A stretch of 64,000 nt of DNA from Lachnospiraceae bacterium UBA7202 (GTDB lineage Bacteria > Bacillota > Clostridia > Lachnospirales > Lachnospiraceae). The DNA is taken from NCBI GenBank assembly GCA_002490705.1, contig DKUO01000018.1:1-64000 (forward strand), read 5' to 3'. A program made the translations under genes and the position numbers. How positions within the stretch are numbered: position 1 is the stretch's first letter; every line of letters begins with the position of its first letter. Shown one piece after another: positions 34,833 through 44,097 of the stretch. The notes below the pieces were generated by a model that was given only the letters and a program-made list of their open reading frames with translations, was not told the DNA's origin and searched no databases.

Positions 34833-35600
34833 ATGCCCATGAAAGAACAGCTCTACACCATCCCCCTAAACGACGCCATAAACGCGCAGGACGAATGCCC
34901 CTTCTGTTTTATCGAGCGGAATGTGGAACAGGATCTCCTTGATTTTGTGCTGGGTTCCGGTTCCTCCTATATGGAGAGCGATATCAGAGAGCAGACAGAC
35001 AAAGCCGGATTTTGCAGAAGGCATTTCAAGAAAATGTTTGACTATGGCAATACGTTGGGTAACGCATGGATTTTAAAGACCCACTACCAGAAGATGAACC
35101 GGGAATTGCAGGAACAGATCAAGGCTTTTAAACCCGGAAAAACCTCCTTAAAGGACAAGTTTAAAAAACAGACCGAGCGCACGAACCCCATCGGCGTCTG
35201 GATTGCCGAGAAAGAGACGTCCTGCTATATCTGCAAACGCTATGCCGACACTTACGAGCGCTACCTCGACACCTTTTTTGTCATGTACAAAAAGGACCCG
35301 GAATTTCGCCGGAAAATAGCGGATAGCAAAGGCTTCTGCCTCCCCCACTTCGGGGATCTGTGTGAGGCCGCGGACAGCCGCTTAAACGAGAAAGAAAAAG
35401 CTGATTTTTACGATACGATATTCCCTTTGATGGAACAGAACATGGCGCGTCTGTCCGAGGATGTATCATGGCTTGTGGAAAAATTTGACTACCGCAACAA
35501 GGATGCCGACTGGAAAAATTCCAGAGACGCTATTCAACGCGGTATGCAAAAATTAAAGGGCGGTTATCCTGCCGATCCGCCCTATCAGATGAACAAATAA
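34833..35600 (+). CDS. DUF6062-like cysteine-rich protein
   Basis: The 255-residue soluble protein has two CxxC-plus-CxxxH modules: CPFC (Cys22, Cys25) with FCRRHFKKM, and CYICKRY with FCLPHFGDL. The paired arrangement suggests two similar metal-binding sites. This pattern fits the DUF6062 family of unknown function common in Lachnospiraceae. No membrane segment is visible. It diverges from the AbrB/SARP gene across a 183-bp region with a palindromic operator. The ribosome site is GTGAGG. Confidence 0.75.
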   Translation: MPMKEQLYTIPLNDAINAQDECPFCFIERNVEQDLLDFVLGSGSSYMESDIREQTDKAGFCRRHFKKMFDYGNTLGNAWILKTHYQKMNRELQEQIKAFKPGKTSLKDKFKKQTERTNPIGVWIAEKETSCYICKRYADTYERYLDTFFVMYKKDPEFRRKIADSKGFCLPHFGDLCEAADSRLNEKEKADFYDTIFPLMEQNMARLSEDVSWLVEKFDYRNKDADWKNSRDAIQRGMQKLKGGYPADPPYQMNK

Positions 35601-35601
35601 A

Positions 35602-35632
35602 AAATGAGGCGACTCCTGTGAGCCGCCTTTCC
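35602..35632. terminator. Bidirectional terminator between convergent genes
   Basis: AGGCG and CGCCT arms with inner CTC/GAG pairs. On the minus strand CATTTTTTATTTG follows the stem, so it is stronger for the acidic-protein gene. On the plus strand it is followed by TTTCC. Confidence 0.65.
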
Positions 35633-35639
35633 TATTTGC

Positions 35640-35996
35640 CTAGATCGCATCCATTGATCCGTCGTTGTCGTTGTCATCATCGAAAAACTCTTCCACCTTC
35701 TTCACGCTCCCGACAACCTTATCCGTGGCCTCGGCTTTCGCCGCCTGAATGCCTTCCTTGAAGTCTTCTTTCAGTTCTTCCTTTGCGCTGTTCTCCGTCT
35801 TATTCAGATCCAAATCTACATAGTTGCGGTCCGTGTCGGCCTCGTCCAGATCATCGTCGAAGTTATCAAAATCATCGTCGTCATCGAAATCGTCGTCCAT
35901 CAGCGCATCCCTGCCCTTCAGGTAGTAATACACCCCTCCTGCTACGGCGCTAAGAGCCGCTGTCACCATCAATAATCTTCCGAATTTTTTCGCCAT
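35640..35996 (-). CDS. Small acidic protein with N-terminal membrane helix
   Basis: The protein has 118 residues. Residues 5-25 (FGRLLMVTAALSAVAGGVYYYL) form a membrane anchor or signal. The rest is highly acidic, with an Asp run (DDDFDDDDDFDNFDDD) and a Lys/Glu helical part (AKEELKEDFKEGIQAAKAEATDKVV). Function is unknown. Acidic tails of this kind may bind calcium or basic proteins, but this is speculation. It is a single gene with its own terminator. The 243-bp region from it to the TetR gene holds promoters and A/T-rich sequence only. Confidence 0.75.
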   Translation of the reverse strand: MAKKFGRLLMVTAALSAVAGGVYYYLKGRDALMDDDFDDDDDFDNFDDDLDEADTDRNYVDLDLNKTENSAKEELKEDFKEGIQAAKAEATDKVVGSVKKVEEFFDDDNDNDGSMDAI

Positions 35997-36166
35997 CAGT
36001 GTTCTCCTTTCACCGTATCAGTTCCTATCAATATTATATTAATACTATTTTGCGAAAATGAAAAGAGAATATGTATAAAAAAAGAAAAAAATTTGCTAAA
36101 CTTTTCCATTTAAACCACTACATCTTGTATCCCAAAATTTTCTCTAAACTAGTTTTACGCAGAACG

Positions 36167-36215
36167 TTGAATACCGTTTTGGGTTGTGTTATAGTAAGAG
36201 TCGACCAAAAAGGTC
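36167..36215 (+). promoter_or_regulatory. Promoter and likely auto-operator of the TetR-type gene
   Basis: TTGAAT (36167-36172), a 17-bp spacer and TATAGT (36190-36195). The palindrome GACCAAAAAGGTC (36203-36215) covers the predicted start point and is a candidate autoregulatory site. Confidence 0.6.
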
Positions 36216-36239
36216 AATTATTGTAGAATTGAGGAAGAC

Positions 36240-36842
36240 ATGAACGAAAAATTTTTTGATTTGAAAAAAGAAAAACAGGACCGCATGATCAACGCCGCTT
36301 TAAAAATATTCTCCATAGGCGGCTATAAGCATGCCAGTACGGATGATATTGTAAGTGAGGCCGGCATCAGCAAGGGACTCTTATTCCATTATTTCGGGAG
36401 CAAACTCGGCCTTTACAGCTTCCTCTATGATTACAGCGTACGTTTTATGAAACTGGAGATCACCGGCGGCGTCTCCTCCACGGAGCAGGATTACTTTGAG
36501 ATCCGCAGAGCGATGGAGTATGCCAAAATGCAGGTGCTCAAGAATTATCCCTATATGCAGCAGTTTTTGGACCGCTGCCGTTTTGAGGATGTGAGTGAGG
36601 CGCTTATGGCCATCGAGCGCCAGAAGAACGTGCTGACCGATATTCAGGCTGTTCTCAAGAACCAGAGCAACCGTTCCCTGTTCAAGGATGGGGTCGATTA
36701 TGAAAAGCTGGATCAGATGCTCACCTACACCGTAGACGGCCTGATGGACGCCCGCTTTCAGGACGCCTCCTTCCAGCCGGAGCTCCTCTACAATGAGACC
36801 TGCGCTTATTTTGATATGATGAAAAAGCTCACCTACCGCTAG
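36240..36842 (+). CDS. TetR/AcrR family transcriptional regulator
   Basis: The 200-residue protein has an N-terminal helix-turn-helix (MINAALKIFSIGGYKHASTDDIVSEAGISKGLLFHYFGSK) followed by a helical ligand domain. It probably represses itself through the GACC/GGTC palindrome in its leader. No adjacent transporter or enzyme gene is oriented with it, so its target is unknown. Ribosome site: TTGAGGAAGAC before the ATG. Confidence 0.93.
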   Translation: MNEKFFDLKKEKQDRMINAALKIFSIGGYKHASTDDIVSEAGISKGLLFHYFGSKLGLYSFLYDYSVRFMKLEITGGVSSTEQDYFEIRRAMEYAKMQVLKNYPYMQQFLDRCRFEDVSEALMAIERQKNVLTDIQAVLKNQSNRSLFKDGVDYEKLDQMLTYTVDGLMDARFQDASFQPELLYNETCAYFDMMKKLTYR

Positions 36843-36867
36843 GAGCGGTTCTGCCCCTGATAAAAGC

Positions 36868-36900
36868 CAAAAAGTCCGGTTTCAAAGCCAGACTTTTTTT
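36868..36900. terminator. Bidirectional terminator between TetR and MocR genes
   Basis: AAAGTCCGG and CCAGACTTT form a stem (one mismatch) with T7 on the plus strand and TTTTTGG on the minus strand. The last codons of the MocR gene (KKVWL and TGA) lie inside the stem. Confidence 0.75.
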
Positions 36901-38294
36901 AATGCGGAAATTCCCTCTCCGATCTCTTCCGTCGTCAAACCGCCGTATCCCAGAATCATGGTTGCCGGCCCTTTCACCTGCTCTTCCTCCATACGAAAGG
37001 CCCCCATCCCGTAAACCTTCACATCCTCGCCGGCCGCCGCCTGTTCCAGAGCCTCTTCGCTCCTGCCTCTCTTATCCTTAAGCAGAACATGCAGCCCCGC
37101 ATTTTCCCCGCTCACGGTAAAGTCCTTTTCAAAGTCTCTTAATCTCCCGAGCAGAAAATCCCGTTTTGTGCGGTACCGTTTACGCATCTTGTTCAGATAG
37201 CGTTCAAAATACCCATCGCTTATAAACTCATTTAAAATCGTCTGGTCAATTCTGGAAACCGTGGAGGAAAAGAAGCCGCACTCCCTGCGGTATCTCTCCA
37301 AAAGCGGGTAGGGAAGCACCATATAGCTGACCCGGATCGCCGGCGCAATGGCCTTGGAAAACGTGCCGATGTAAATCACACGGCCCAGCCTGTCGGACGC
37401 CTGTAGGGAGGGCAGCGGTTTCCCTTTGTAGCGGAATTCGCTGTCATAATCGTCCTCGATCAGATAGCGTTCTTCCTCTCTGCCCGCCCAGCGCAGAAGC
37501 TCCATCCGTCTTCCGATGGGCATGGAAATCCCTGTCGGGTACTGTCTGGACGGCATCACGTAGGCCAGCTTTGCGCCGCTCTCCTCCAGCTTGTCGACAC
37601 GCATCCCCCTGTCGTCCATAGGAATGAGCGATATCGGATAGGCGAAGGAGCGGAATATCTGATAGGCCCTGATATACGTCGGATTTTCCATCGCCACATG
37701 AATGTGGCGGCCCAGTATCTTTTCCAATAAAAGAAGCAGGAAATCATTTCCTGCCCCGACTATGACCTGCTCCGGGTCGCAGTTTACCCCCCGCGATCCG
37801 TGCAGATACCGGCAGATCGTCCTGCGAAGCTCTATATCTCCCTGGGGTTCTCCCAGCGCAAACATATGGCTTCTGGCGTCTACCATAATATTTTTTGTAA
37901 TCTTTTTCCATGTGGCATAGGGAAACTGGCTCATATCAATCGCCGTCGGAGAAAAGTCATAACGCCATTCCGGCTTCTTCTCTCTCGGCAACAGCTCCGC
38001 TTCCACCGGCTGATCCGTCATACCGGTATTATAGAGTTCTCTCACATCGCCGACAAAATATCCGCTTTTGGGCTTCGCAACAAGATACCCTTCGGCAACC
38101 AGCTGCCCGTAGGCCATATCCACCGTCGTTCTGGAAATCTGAAGATCGTCCGAGAGAAATCTGGCGGAAGGAAGCCTTTCCCCCTGCAAAAGATTCCCTT
38201 TCCTGATTTCTTCCCGAATATACTCATAGATCTGTTCGTATAAGGTTTTCCCACTCTTTGATTCCAGTTCAATGTGAATCGGCAACTCTCTCAT
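36882..38294 (-). CDS. MocR/PdxR-type GntR regulator with aminotransferase-like domain
   Basis: The 470-residue protein has a GntR winged helix at about 10-80 (LYEQIYEYIREEIRKGNL, LPSARFLSDDLQISRTTVDMAY) and a fold-type I aminotransferase domain with the PLP contacts EDDYDSEFRY and lysine in IGTFSKAIAPAIR. MocR proteins sense PLP or amino compounds and control vitamin B6, GABA or amino acid genes. The target here is unknown, as neighbours are DUF2225 and glnS. It follows the DUF2225 gene by 17 nt and may be in its transcript. Confidence 0.92.
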   Translation of the reverse strand: MRELPIHIELESKSGKTLYEQIYEYIREEIRKGNLLQGERLPSARFLSDDLQISRTTVDMAYGQLVAEGYLVAKPKSGYFVGDVRELYNTGMTDQPVEAELLPREKKPEWRYDFSPTAIDMSQFPYATWKKITKNIMVDARSHMFALGEPQGDIELRRTICRYLHGSRGVNCDPEQVIVGAGNDFLLLLLEKILGRHIHVAMENPTYIRAYQIFRSFAYPISLIPMDDRGMRVDKLEESGAKLAYVMPSRQYPTGISMPIGRRMELLRWAGREEERYLIEDDYDSEFRYKGKPLPSLQASDRLGRVIYIGTFSKAIAPAIRVSYMVLPYPLLERYRRECGFFSSTVSRIDQTILNEFISDGYFERYLNKMRKRYRTKRDFLLGRLRDFEKDFTVSGENAGLHVLLKDKRGRSEEALEQAAAGEDVKVYGMGAFRMEEEQVKGPATMILGYGGLTTEEIGEGISALKKVWL

Positions 38295-38311
38295 CTGTTT
38301 CCCGTCCGCCG

Positions 38312-39181
38312 CTATTTTCTAGCCGTAGCATTCTTTTCCTTGATCTTCTTCATGATCATTTCTTTCACATCTCTGGCCTTATCCTTCATACGCGGATTCG
38401 CTGTCTTAGAAGCAATCAATCCTGAAATCAGGCGGCTCGCCACATCGTACTGCTCAAAGCGCATCGCCGTCACGGCAATCAGGAAATCCACCGTAGGCTC
38501 ATCCATGCCGCACATGGGAAAACTCTCCGTCTGTCTTGCCGCCAGAAAGCCGTCCAATGCATTTTTGAGGAACTCGTCCTCCTCCTCCTGACACTGTTTC
38601 TTTTTCTCCTCGTAGCCTTCCTCCGCAGGATCCAGATGTTCCGCCTGCCCTCTCAGAAGCCATGCTGTTTTCAGACAAATATACGCTTTCTCACTGTTCT
38701 TTGTCTGTTTCACAATCGCGTTGGCAAGCGCCATCTTATAGCGCTCCAGCGCCTCCTCGTAAGTATAAGTCTCCGCCGTCTCCTTCTGCGGTTTGAAATT
38801 AGCCGAAATCGCCTTCTGGATATTCTTCGCCTGCGGAGAAGTCAGATACTTAAAGAATCTGCTGAGCGCCGCGTAACCGCAGGACGGGCACATGATCACA
38901 TCATACTTTAAGAGATCAATCTGCTCGTACTTCGGCCGAAGATCCAGATCGCTTCCCGCCAGCTTCGCCTTACCGATCTTAACGGTTCTCGCCTTAAACT
39001 CCCTGTCACAAAGAGGACAGGTAAAAGACTTGTCAAAAAGGAAATCCTGCTCCTGCACAGTATGCGCAGCAGCCTGCGCCCCTTCCTCGCCTTCCTCTTC
39101 TTTCTTAGGCTTCTCATAGAGATCCATACTTTCTAAATTACTCAGTCCAAACTGCTCTAACCCCGACAACAGTCCTGCCAT
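38312..39181 (-). CDS. DUF2225 family zinc-binding protein
   Basis: The 289-residue protein has two CxxC knuckles, CPLCDREF (about residue 56) and CPSCGYAALSRFF (about 98), and a C-terminal helical, TPR-like part (about 150-275). This matches DUF2225, a family of unknown function in Firmicutes. The first 45 residues are Glu-rich and probably flexible. It lies 44 nt after glnS and before the MocR gene on the same strand. Confidence 0.88.
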   Translation of the reverse strand: MAGLLSGLEQFGLSNLESMDLYEKPKKEEEGEEGAQAAAHTVQEQDFLFDKSFTCPLCDREFKARTVKIGKAKLAGSDLDLRPKYEQIDLLKYDVIMCPSCGYAALSRFFKYLTSPQAKNIQKAISANFKPQKETAETYTYEEALERYKMALANAIVKQTKNSEKAYICLKTAWLLRGQAEHLDPAEEGYEEKKKQCQEEEDEFLKNALDGFLAARQTESFPMCGMDEPTVDFLIAVTAMRFEQYDVASRLISGLIASKTANPRMKDKARDVKEMIMKKIKEKNATARK

Positions 39182-39225
39182 TTTTTTACCTCCCCGCCTT
39201 TTATTTGCGATTCTTATATTTTACC

Positions 39226-40896
39226 TCAATTCTCCTTTTTCGGCAATACATAGGAGCTCTTAAGCGACACAATTCTGTTAAATACAAGATTTCCGGGCTT
39301 GGAATCCTTGCAGTCTACACAGAAAAATCCCTGCCGCACAAACTGAAAGCTCTCATATGCCTTGGCATCCTTCACCGACGGCTCAATCCGGCACTCCTTC
39401 AAAACAGTCAGCGAATTGGGATTCAGGTTCAGGCTTCCGTCCTCATTGTAGACGCCCTTCTCCTCATCAATGATATTCTCGTACAACCTGACCTCCGCCT
39501 TCACCGACTCCGCCGCGGATACCCAGTGGATCGTGCCCTTCACCTTGCGGCCGTCCGGGCTGTTGCCGCCCTTGGAAGCCGGATCGTAGGTGCAGTGCAC
39601 CACCGTCACATTTCCGGCGTCGTCCTTCTCGAAGCTTACGCATTTCACGAAGTACGCTCCCATGAGGCGGACCTCATTTCCGGGAAACAGCCTGAAATAT
39701 TTCTTCGGCGGTTCCTCCATGAAATCCTCCCTCTCAATATAGAGTTCTCTGCTAAAAGGCACTTCCCGCGAACCGAGGGACTCGTTCTCCGGATTATTGA
39801 CCACGGGCAGCCACTCTGTCTCCCCTTCCGGATAATTGTCTATCACTAGTTTGACCGGATCGGTCACCGCCATAATCCGGGGCCGTTTCATTTTCAGGTC
39901 TTCCCGGATACAGTATTCCAACATGGAATACTCCGCAGAAGAGTTCGCCTTGGAGACGCCGCACAGCTCCACAAAAAGCCGTATCGACTCCGGCGTAAAG
40001 CCCCGTCTTCTGAGTGCCGCGATGGAAACCAGTCTGGGATCATCCCAGCCGTCCACAATCCCGTCCTCCACCAGCTTCTTAATATATCGTTTCCCCGTCA
40101 CCACATTGGTCAGGTACATCTTCGCAAACTCGATCTGCTTGGGCGGATGGGGGTATTCTAACTCCGTCACCACCCAGTTATAAAGGGGCCTGTGATCCTC
40201 GAACTCCAAGGTACAGATGGAATGGGTAATCCCCTCGATGGCATCCTCTATGGGATGCGCGTAATCATACATCGGATAGATGCACCACTTGTCTCCCGTA
40301 TTCTGGTGGGACAGGTGGGCCACACGATAGAGAATCGGGTCCCGCATATTGATGTTCGGAGAAGACATATCAATCTTTGCCCGCAGCGTTTTCTCCCCGT
40401 CCGCGTATTTTCCCTCTCTCATCTCCTCAAACAGCCGCAGGTTTTCCTCCACACTGCGGTCCCTGTTTGGATCGTCTTTTCCCGGCTCTGTCAGCGTTCC
40501 GCGGTATTCCCGCATCTCATCCGCCGTCAGATCCGACACATAGGCTTTCCCCTTCTTAATCAGTTTGAGAGCGCCCTCATACATCTGATCAAAATAATCG
40601 GAAGCAAAAAACAGGCGTTCCTCATAATCCGCTCCCAGCCACTGCACATCAGCTTTGATGGATTCTACAAACTCACTCTTCTCCTTGGTGGGATTCGTGT
40701 CGTCAAAACGCATATTAAACTTGCCGCCGTATTCGGATGCCAGTCCGTAATTTAACAGTATGCTCTTGGCATGTCCGATGTGCAGATAGCCGTTAGGCTC
40801 AGGCGGGAATCGGGTGTGCACCGTATCATAGACACCCTCTGCCAGATCCTTATCTATGATCTGCTCGATAAAATTTTTCGATTCTTTCGATTCCAC
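39226..40896 (-). CDS. glnS: Glutamine--tRNA ligase
   Basis: The 556-residue class I synthetase has [23 protein letters not shown] (HIGH motif), the GWDDPRL block and the C-terminal anticodon-binding barrels. Where most GlnRS have the MSKR catalytic loop, this protein reads [11 protein letters not shown], keeping only Lys-Arg. Presence of GlnRS means that tRNA-Gln can be charged directly. The ribosome site is GAGGAGG. No T-box leader is visible in the 144 bp before it. Confidence 0.95.
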   Translation of the reverse strand: MESKESKNFIEQIIDKDLAEGVYDTVHTRFPPEPNGYLHIGHAKSILLNYGLASEYGGKFNMRFDDTNPTKEKSEFVESIKADVQWLGADYEERLFFASDYFDQMYEGALKLIKKGKAYVSDLTADEMREYRGTLTEPGKDDPNRDRSVEENLRLFEEMREGKYADGEKTLRAKIDMSSPNINMRDPILYRVAHLSHQNTGDKWCIYPMYDYAHPIEDAIEGITHSICTLEFEDHRPLYNWVVTELEYPHPPKQIEFAKMYLTNVVTGKRYIKKLVEDGIVDGWDDPRLVSIAALRRRGFTPESIRLFVELCGVSKANSSAEYSMLEYCIREDLKMKRPRIMAVTDPVKLVIDNYPEGETEWLPVVNNPENESLGSREVPFSRELYIEREDFMEEPPKKYFRLFPGNEVRLMGAYFVKCVSFEKDDAGNVTVVHCTYDPASKGGNSPDGRKVKGTIHWVSAAESVKAEVRLYENIIDEEKGVYNEDGSLNLNPNSLTVLKECRIEPSVKDAKAYESFQFVRQGFFCVDCKDSKPGNLVFNRIVSLKSSYVLPKKEN

Positions 40897-40943
40897 ATCC
40901 GTTCCTCCTCTATCCGAAGCATCACAATCTTTTTATCCCAAAA

Positions 40944-40974
40944 GGGCAAAATCCCACACTGTGGAATCTTGCCC
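40944..40974 (-). terminator. Terminator after the 38-residue ORF
   Basis: GGGCAAGATTCCAC and GTGGGATTTTGCCC form a 14-bp stem with two mismatched pairs and a 3-nt loop, followed by TTTTGGG on the minus strand, between the small ORF and glnS. Confidence 0.7.
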
Positions 40975-41040
40975 TATCCCTAAATCTGTGTTCAATCGCG
41001 TGTTCTGTATTTCATTTCGTCCCTGCAATGACCAGTCAGG

Positions 41041-41157
41041 TCAGTCTTCCTCGTCATCCACCGCCGCAGCTATCCCGGAAACCACCGATGAAACCACCGC
41101 GATCACCACCGGAATGATCACCACCACCAAAAAACCACCCAATAACAAAACGCCCAT
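41041..41157 (-). CDS. Small hydrophobic protein, 38 residues
   Basis: The ATG at 41157 lies 9 nt after AAGGAGG. The product MGVLLLGGFLVVVIIP continues as a Val/Ile-rich helix to about residue 32 and ends in an acidic tail, VDDEED. It is therefore a one-pass membrane microprotein. A terminator follows 66 nt downstream, and it has its own ribosome site, both arguing for a real gene. The remaining parts of the 383-bp stretch 40897-41279 hold only this gene, its terminator and the glnS leader. Function is unknown. Confidence 0.55.
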   Translation of the reverse strand: MGVLLLGGFLVVVIIPVVIAVVSSVVSGIAAAVDDEED

Positions 41158-41279
41158 AATCGAATTCCTCCTTGCAAACTGCTTTGTCAGCGGTACAAAC
41201 CTACCTATATATTATACACATTTTGTAAAAAACTGCAATACCCGGTGCGGAATCCCGAAGCAATTCCGTCGTTTGCCGC

Positions 41280-43352
41280 TTAATATTGATCATCCCGAAG
41301 GCAATAGGGCCAGCGTTCCCCATAATTCCAATAGCTGCTGTGCTGCAGCACCTTCTCCGCCATATCTACCGTCTCCTCCATGGAATATAAGGGGGAGGTA
41401 TAGATCGTATCCCCGTTGTGCAGATACAATGTGTTCGCCCCGGCGTCATAGGCCAGATAACCGTGGATTCTTGCGTATTTGCTGTACCACTGCCCTCTCC
41501 GGTTTTGCAGTTTTATCTGGTAAGCATCATTGTCCCCGCATAAAAAGTAAAAATCCGCTCCCGCTGCCGGCTCATACCGGTTCATTTTGCCGGGAAACCC
41601 CATATACTTACCCAGAGAACCGCAGAAATACTCCAACATAGTTTCGTCCCAATCCACAAAGAAAATACGCACGGTTCCGTCCCGATAGACCAGATAGAGC
41701 TCATCATCCTCCGCACTGAAAAACATAGTTTCCAGATATTCCACGTCCACATCATAGGGCGGTATCGTCATATAGACGTCTTCCTCTCCCATCTGATAGA
41801 AAAGCAGGCTGTCCGTCTCCGTGGAAGCCACCGCATAGAAGGGCCGTCCGTTACACACAGCCGTCAGTCCGTCCGCAAGCGCCTCCTCATAGAGCCGTTT
41901 CCCGTCCGCAAGCCGGTAGCCGTACAGTGTATGATGGCCTTTCATCAAAAGCACCCCGTTTTCCCGGTCTATGCCCAGATAGTCCAGGCCCCCGTTCTCA
42001 TAGGTTACAGTCCGACAGACGGTTCCGTCCGCCGGGTCTATGATATGGTACGCATCGTCGGTCACGACCAGAAGCAGCTCTGTCCCGTCCCCATCAAAGT
42101 CGTCAAAAAGCATTGTCTCTAAGAAGGCGGCATCCTCATAGGTCCAGATCCGCCCTTTCTCTGTGGTATCGAACATTTCCACACAGGTAAAAAATTCATC
42201 GTCAAGCCTTGCCGCCGCCAGAAGCTTTCCGTCCCCGCTAAGCTGTGCCCGGCTGTAAATATCCTCCCCCTCGTGGAATACCTCCATCCCCTGGCCGAGC
42301 GCCCTCTGATACACCGTGATGCGGTTGCTGTTGTAGGGCAGCGTCACACAGTAGCCGTCCCCCATGGCAAATTCCATCACATTGGAGGAAGTACAGTCGG
42401 AAAAGGTTACGCCGCTCATGGCTTCCCTGTATTCCGTGTCCAGATAATACCACGTCCCGTCCCTTGTAAACGCCATAAAATCATCCGTATCCGTATAGGA
42501 GCCGGTCTGAACAATCTCCGACCCGAAGGAAAAGGTATCGAGCAGCGTCCCGTCCCTTCTGTCTAACAGCAGGGCGTCGCCGTATTTCTGACACAAAAGA
42601 TAGCTGCTTCCCTCCTTATGTGCAAAACACACATCATAGAGCCAGCCGCCAGACAGGTCATAGCGCCAAAGCTCATTTTGACCAGACAAGTCAAACGTCT
42701 GAAGCCTGCCAGACATGCCGGCTGTGGCTGCCGCGGAATCTGTTTCCTCCGTATGGTTGCTGGTCACATAGAGCAGATTGGCGCCGTGCTGATAGCTGCC
42801 CTCCTCCAGACACAGACTTCCGATATACTCATAATCAATCGGATACAGGGAAACCTCCGGCGCCTCTTTTGCGTCAGCAGAATAGGAAAGCACCGCGATC
42901 CGCTTTTCTCCGCTTTTCGACCTCAGTTCCAGCGCGATCAACATTCTGCCGTCCTTCGTAACGGTCTGTTCGGCCTCAAAACCGGTCTGCGCATACAGCC
43001 CTTCCTCCAGCTGCTCCCACTGTAGTCTGTCCGCCGCTTTCCCGTCTGCACCCACCAGATAACAGCTTTCCTCCTCCACCACCAGAAAGGCTTCTTTCTC
43101 CGGTACGGGAACCACGCCCTCATAGCTGGCACAGGGGTATGTTGTGATCTCATCCGTTTCGAGATCCCGCACACACAGCTCCTCTCCCTGCTCGCCTTCC
43201 GTCTCCCTCGGGTACAGGATCTTATCCTCCGTCAAAAACCCCGCCTGACACTCCCAGGACAGATTCACTCTCTCCCGCCAAAAAGTTTCCTCATAATGCT
43301 CCTGCAAACTCTTCCAGACAGTCAGTTTGCCGGAATCCGCCACCGCCATCAC
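41280..43352 (-). CDS. Beta-propeller protein, probably the detached C-terminal part of a TIR protein
   Basis: The frame encodes 690 residues from a GTG at 43352. It has many repeated beta-strand units with WD/PQQ-like patterns (SGKLTVWKSLQ, RLQTFDLSGQNELWRYDLS, RDGTWYYLDTEY, DGTVRIFFVDWDE). There is no signal peptide, and no ribosome site precedes the start, which lies inside the TIR gene. In Clostridia, TIR domain, membrane helix, coiled coil and beta-propeller usually form one polypeptide. Here the two parts are in different frames with a 62-bp overlap and the coiled coil appears missing. I infer an internal deletion with frameshift. Confidence 0.7.
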   Translation of the reverse strand: MMAVADSGKLTVWKSLQEHYEETFWRERVNLSWECQAGFLTEDKILYPRETEGEQGEELCVRDLETDEITTYPCASYEGVVPVPEKEAFLVVEEESCYLVGADGKAADRLQWEQLEEGLYAQTGFEAEQTVTKDGRMLIALELRSKSGEKRIAVLSYSADAKEAPEVSLYPIDYEYIGSLCLEEGSYQHGANLLYVTSNHTEETDSAAATAGMSGRLQTFDLSGQNELWRYDLSGGWLYDVCFAHKEGSSYLLCQKYGDALLLDRRDGTLLDTFSFGSEIVQTGSYTDTDDFMAFTRDGTWYYLDTEYREAMSGVTFSDCTSSNVMEFAMGDGYCVTLPYNSNRITVYQRALGQGMEVFHEGEDIYSRAQLSGDGKLLAAARLDDEFFTCVEMFDTTEKGRIWTYEDAAFLETMLFDDFDGDGTELLLVVTDDAYHIIDPADGTVCRTVTYENGGLDYLGIDRENGVLLMKGHHTLYGYRLADGKRLYEEALADGLTAVCNGRPFYAVASTETDSLLFYQMGEEDVYMTIPPYDVDVEYLETMFFSAEDDELYLVYRDGTVRIFFVDWDETMLEYFCGSLGKYMGFPGKMNRYEPAAGADFYFLCGDNDAYQIKLQNRRGQWYSKYARIHGYLAYDAGANTLYLHNGDTIYTSPLYSMEETVDMAEKVLQHSSYWNYGERWPYCLRDDQY

Positions 43353-44097
43353 TCTGCCGCTGTATTTTCAGAGCCGCAGCGGCGCTGACCACTCCAATCA
43401 ACAGACACAGCACACTCGCCGACACGGATGTCAAAATCACCCTCCGCATCCTCTGCTCCCGGTGCCTCTGCTTTAAATCGTCATAATTACAGTCGAACAT
43501 GGGCGCCGCCAGACGGAGCAGTTCGCTCTTGATTTTCCTGCGCATTTCCCTGCGGGTACGCCCACGCACATCCGCTGCCAACGGCTCCACGGGAATCTTA
43601 TGATAAACGACACTGCCGTCAGGTCTATGTTCTTCCTCCTCCCGATAAAGAAGCTCCTCCGGAAACGAAGTCTCCGGTTCTCCCTCCGCCAAAACCGCCA
43701 GCACATGTTCCCTGTCATGCATTTGGATAAAAGTCTCTATCTCTTTGCGGCACCAAATTGACTCATTCAGTCTGGGCGAACAGATCACAATCAGATACTC
43801 CGAATGTTCCAGCGCCTCCGTGATCGGATCGGCAAGATTGCTCACAAGGGGCAGTTCCTCCCTGTCACGAAATACTCTGTGAATCCGGGTCTTAATCTGT
43901 CCACCGCCGCTCTCTTCCCCTTTTTGCCGCACCACGCTGCGGGGCAGCTTAAAGCTCTCCAGACATCTGTGCAATGTCTGTGCCACAAAACTGTCCGGCT
44001 GGGTATGCCGATAGCTGATAAAGGCATCATACTGCCATTTTTCTTCCGTCGTGATATTCTTTCTCTTTTTCACACTACCTGCCTTTCTTTTCCTCAT
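43291..44097 (-). CDS. TIR domain membrane protein, truncated after the membrane helix
   Basis: The 268-residue protein has a TIR domain at about 22-150: YDAFISYRHTQPDS, VFRDREELP, ALEHSEYLIVICSPR and SIWCRKEIETF. Glu119, in the WCxxE motif, corresponds to the NADase glutamate of enzymatic TIR domains. A membrane helix at 220-243 is followed by KIQRQ and then 20 residues (SDGGGGFRQTDCLEE) that look like out-of-frame translation. The start overlaps the end of the DHH gene by 23 bp, so translation is coupled. It may signal by cleaving NAD+, or act as a scaffold. Confidence 0.82.
   Translation of the reverse strand: MRKRKAGSVKKRKNITTEEKWQYDAFISYRHTQPDSFVAQTLHRCLESFKLPRSVVRQKGEESGGGQIKTRIHRVFRDREELPLVSNLADPITEALEHSEYLIVICSPRLNESIWCRKEIETFIQMHDREHVLAVLAEGEPETSFPEELLYREEEEHRPDGSVVYHKIPVEPLAADVRGRTRREMRRKIKSELLRLAAPMFDCNYDDLKQRHREQRMRRVILTSVSASVLCLLIGVVSAAAALKIQRQSDGGGGFRQTDCLEEFAGAL

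Noticed and set aside
40897..41040. T-box leader for glnS
   Set aside because: No TGGN-type T-box core or specifier hairpin is seen; the visible hairpin is a terminator of the 38-residue ORF.
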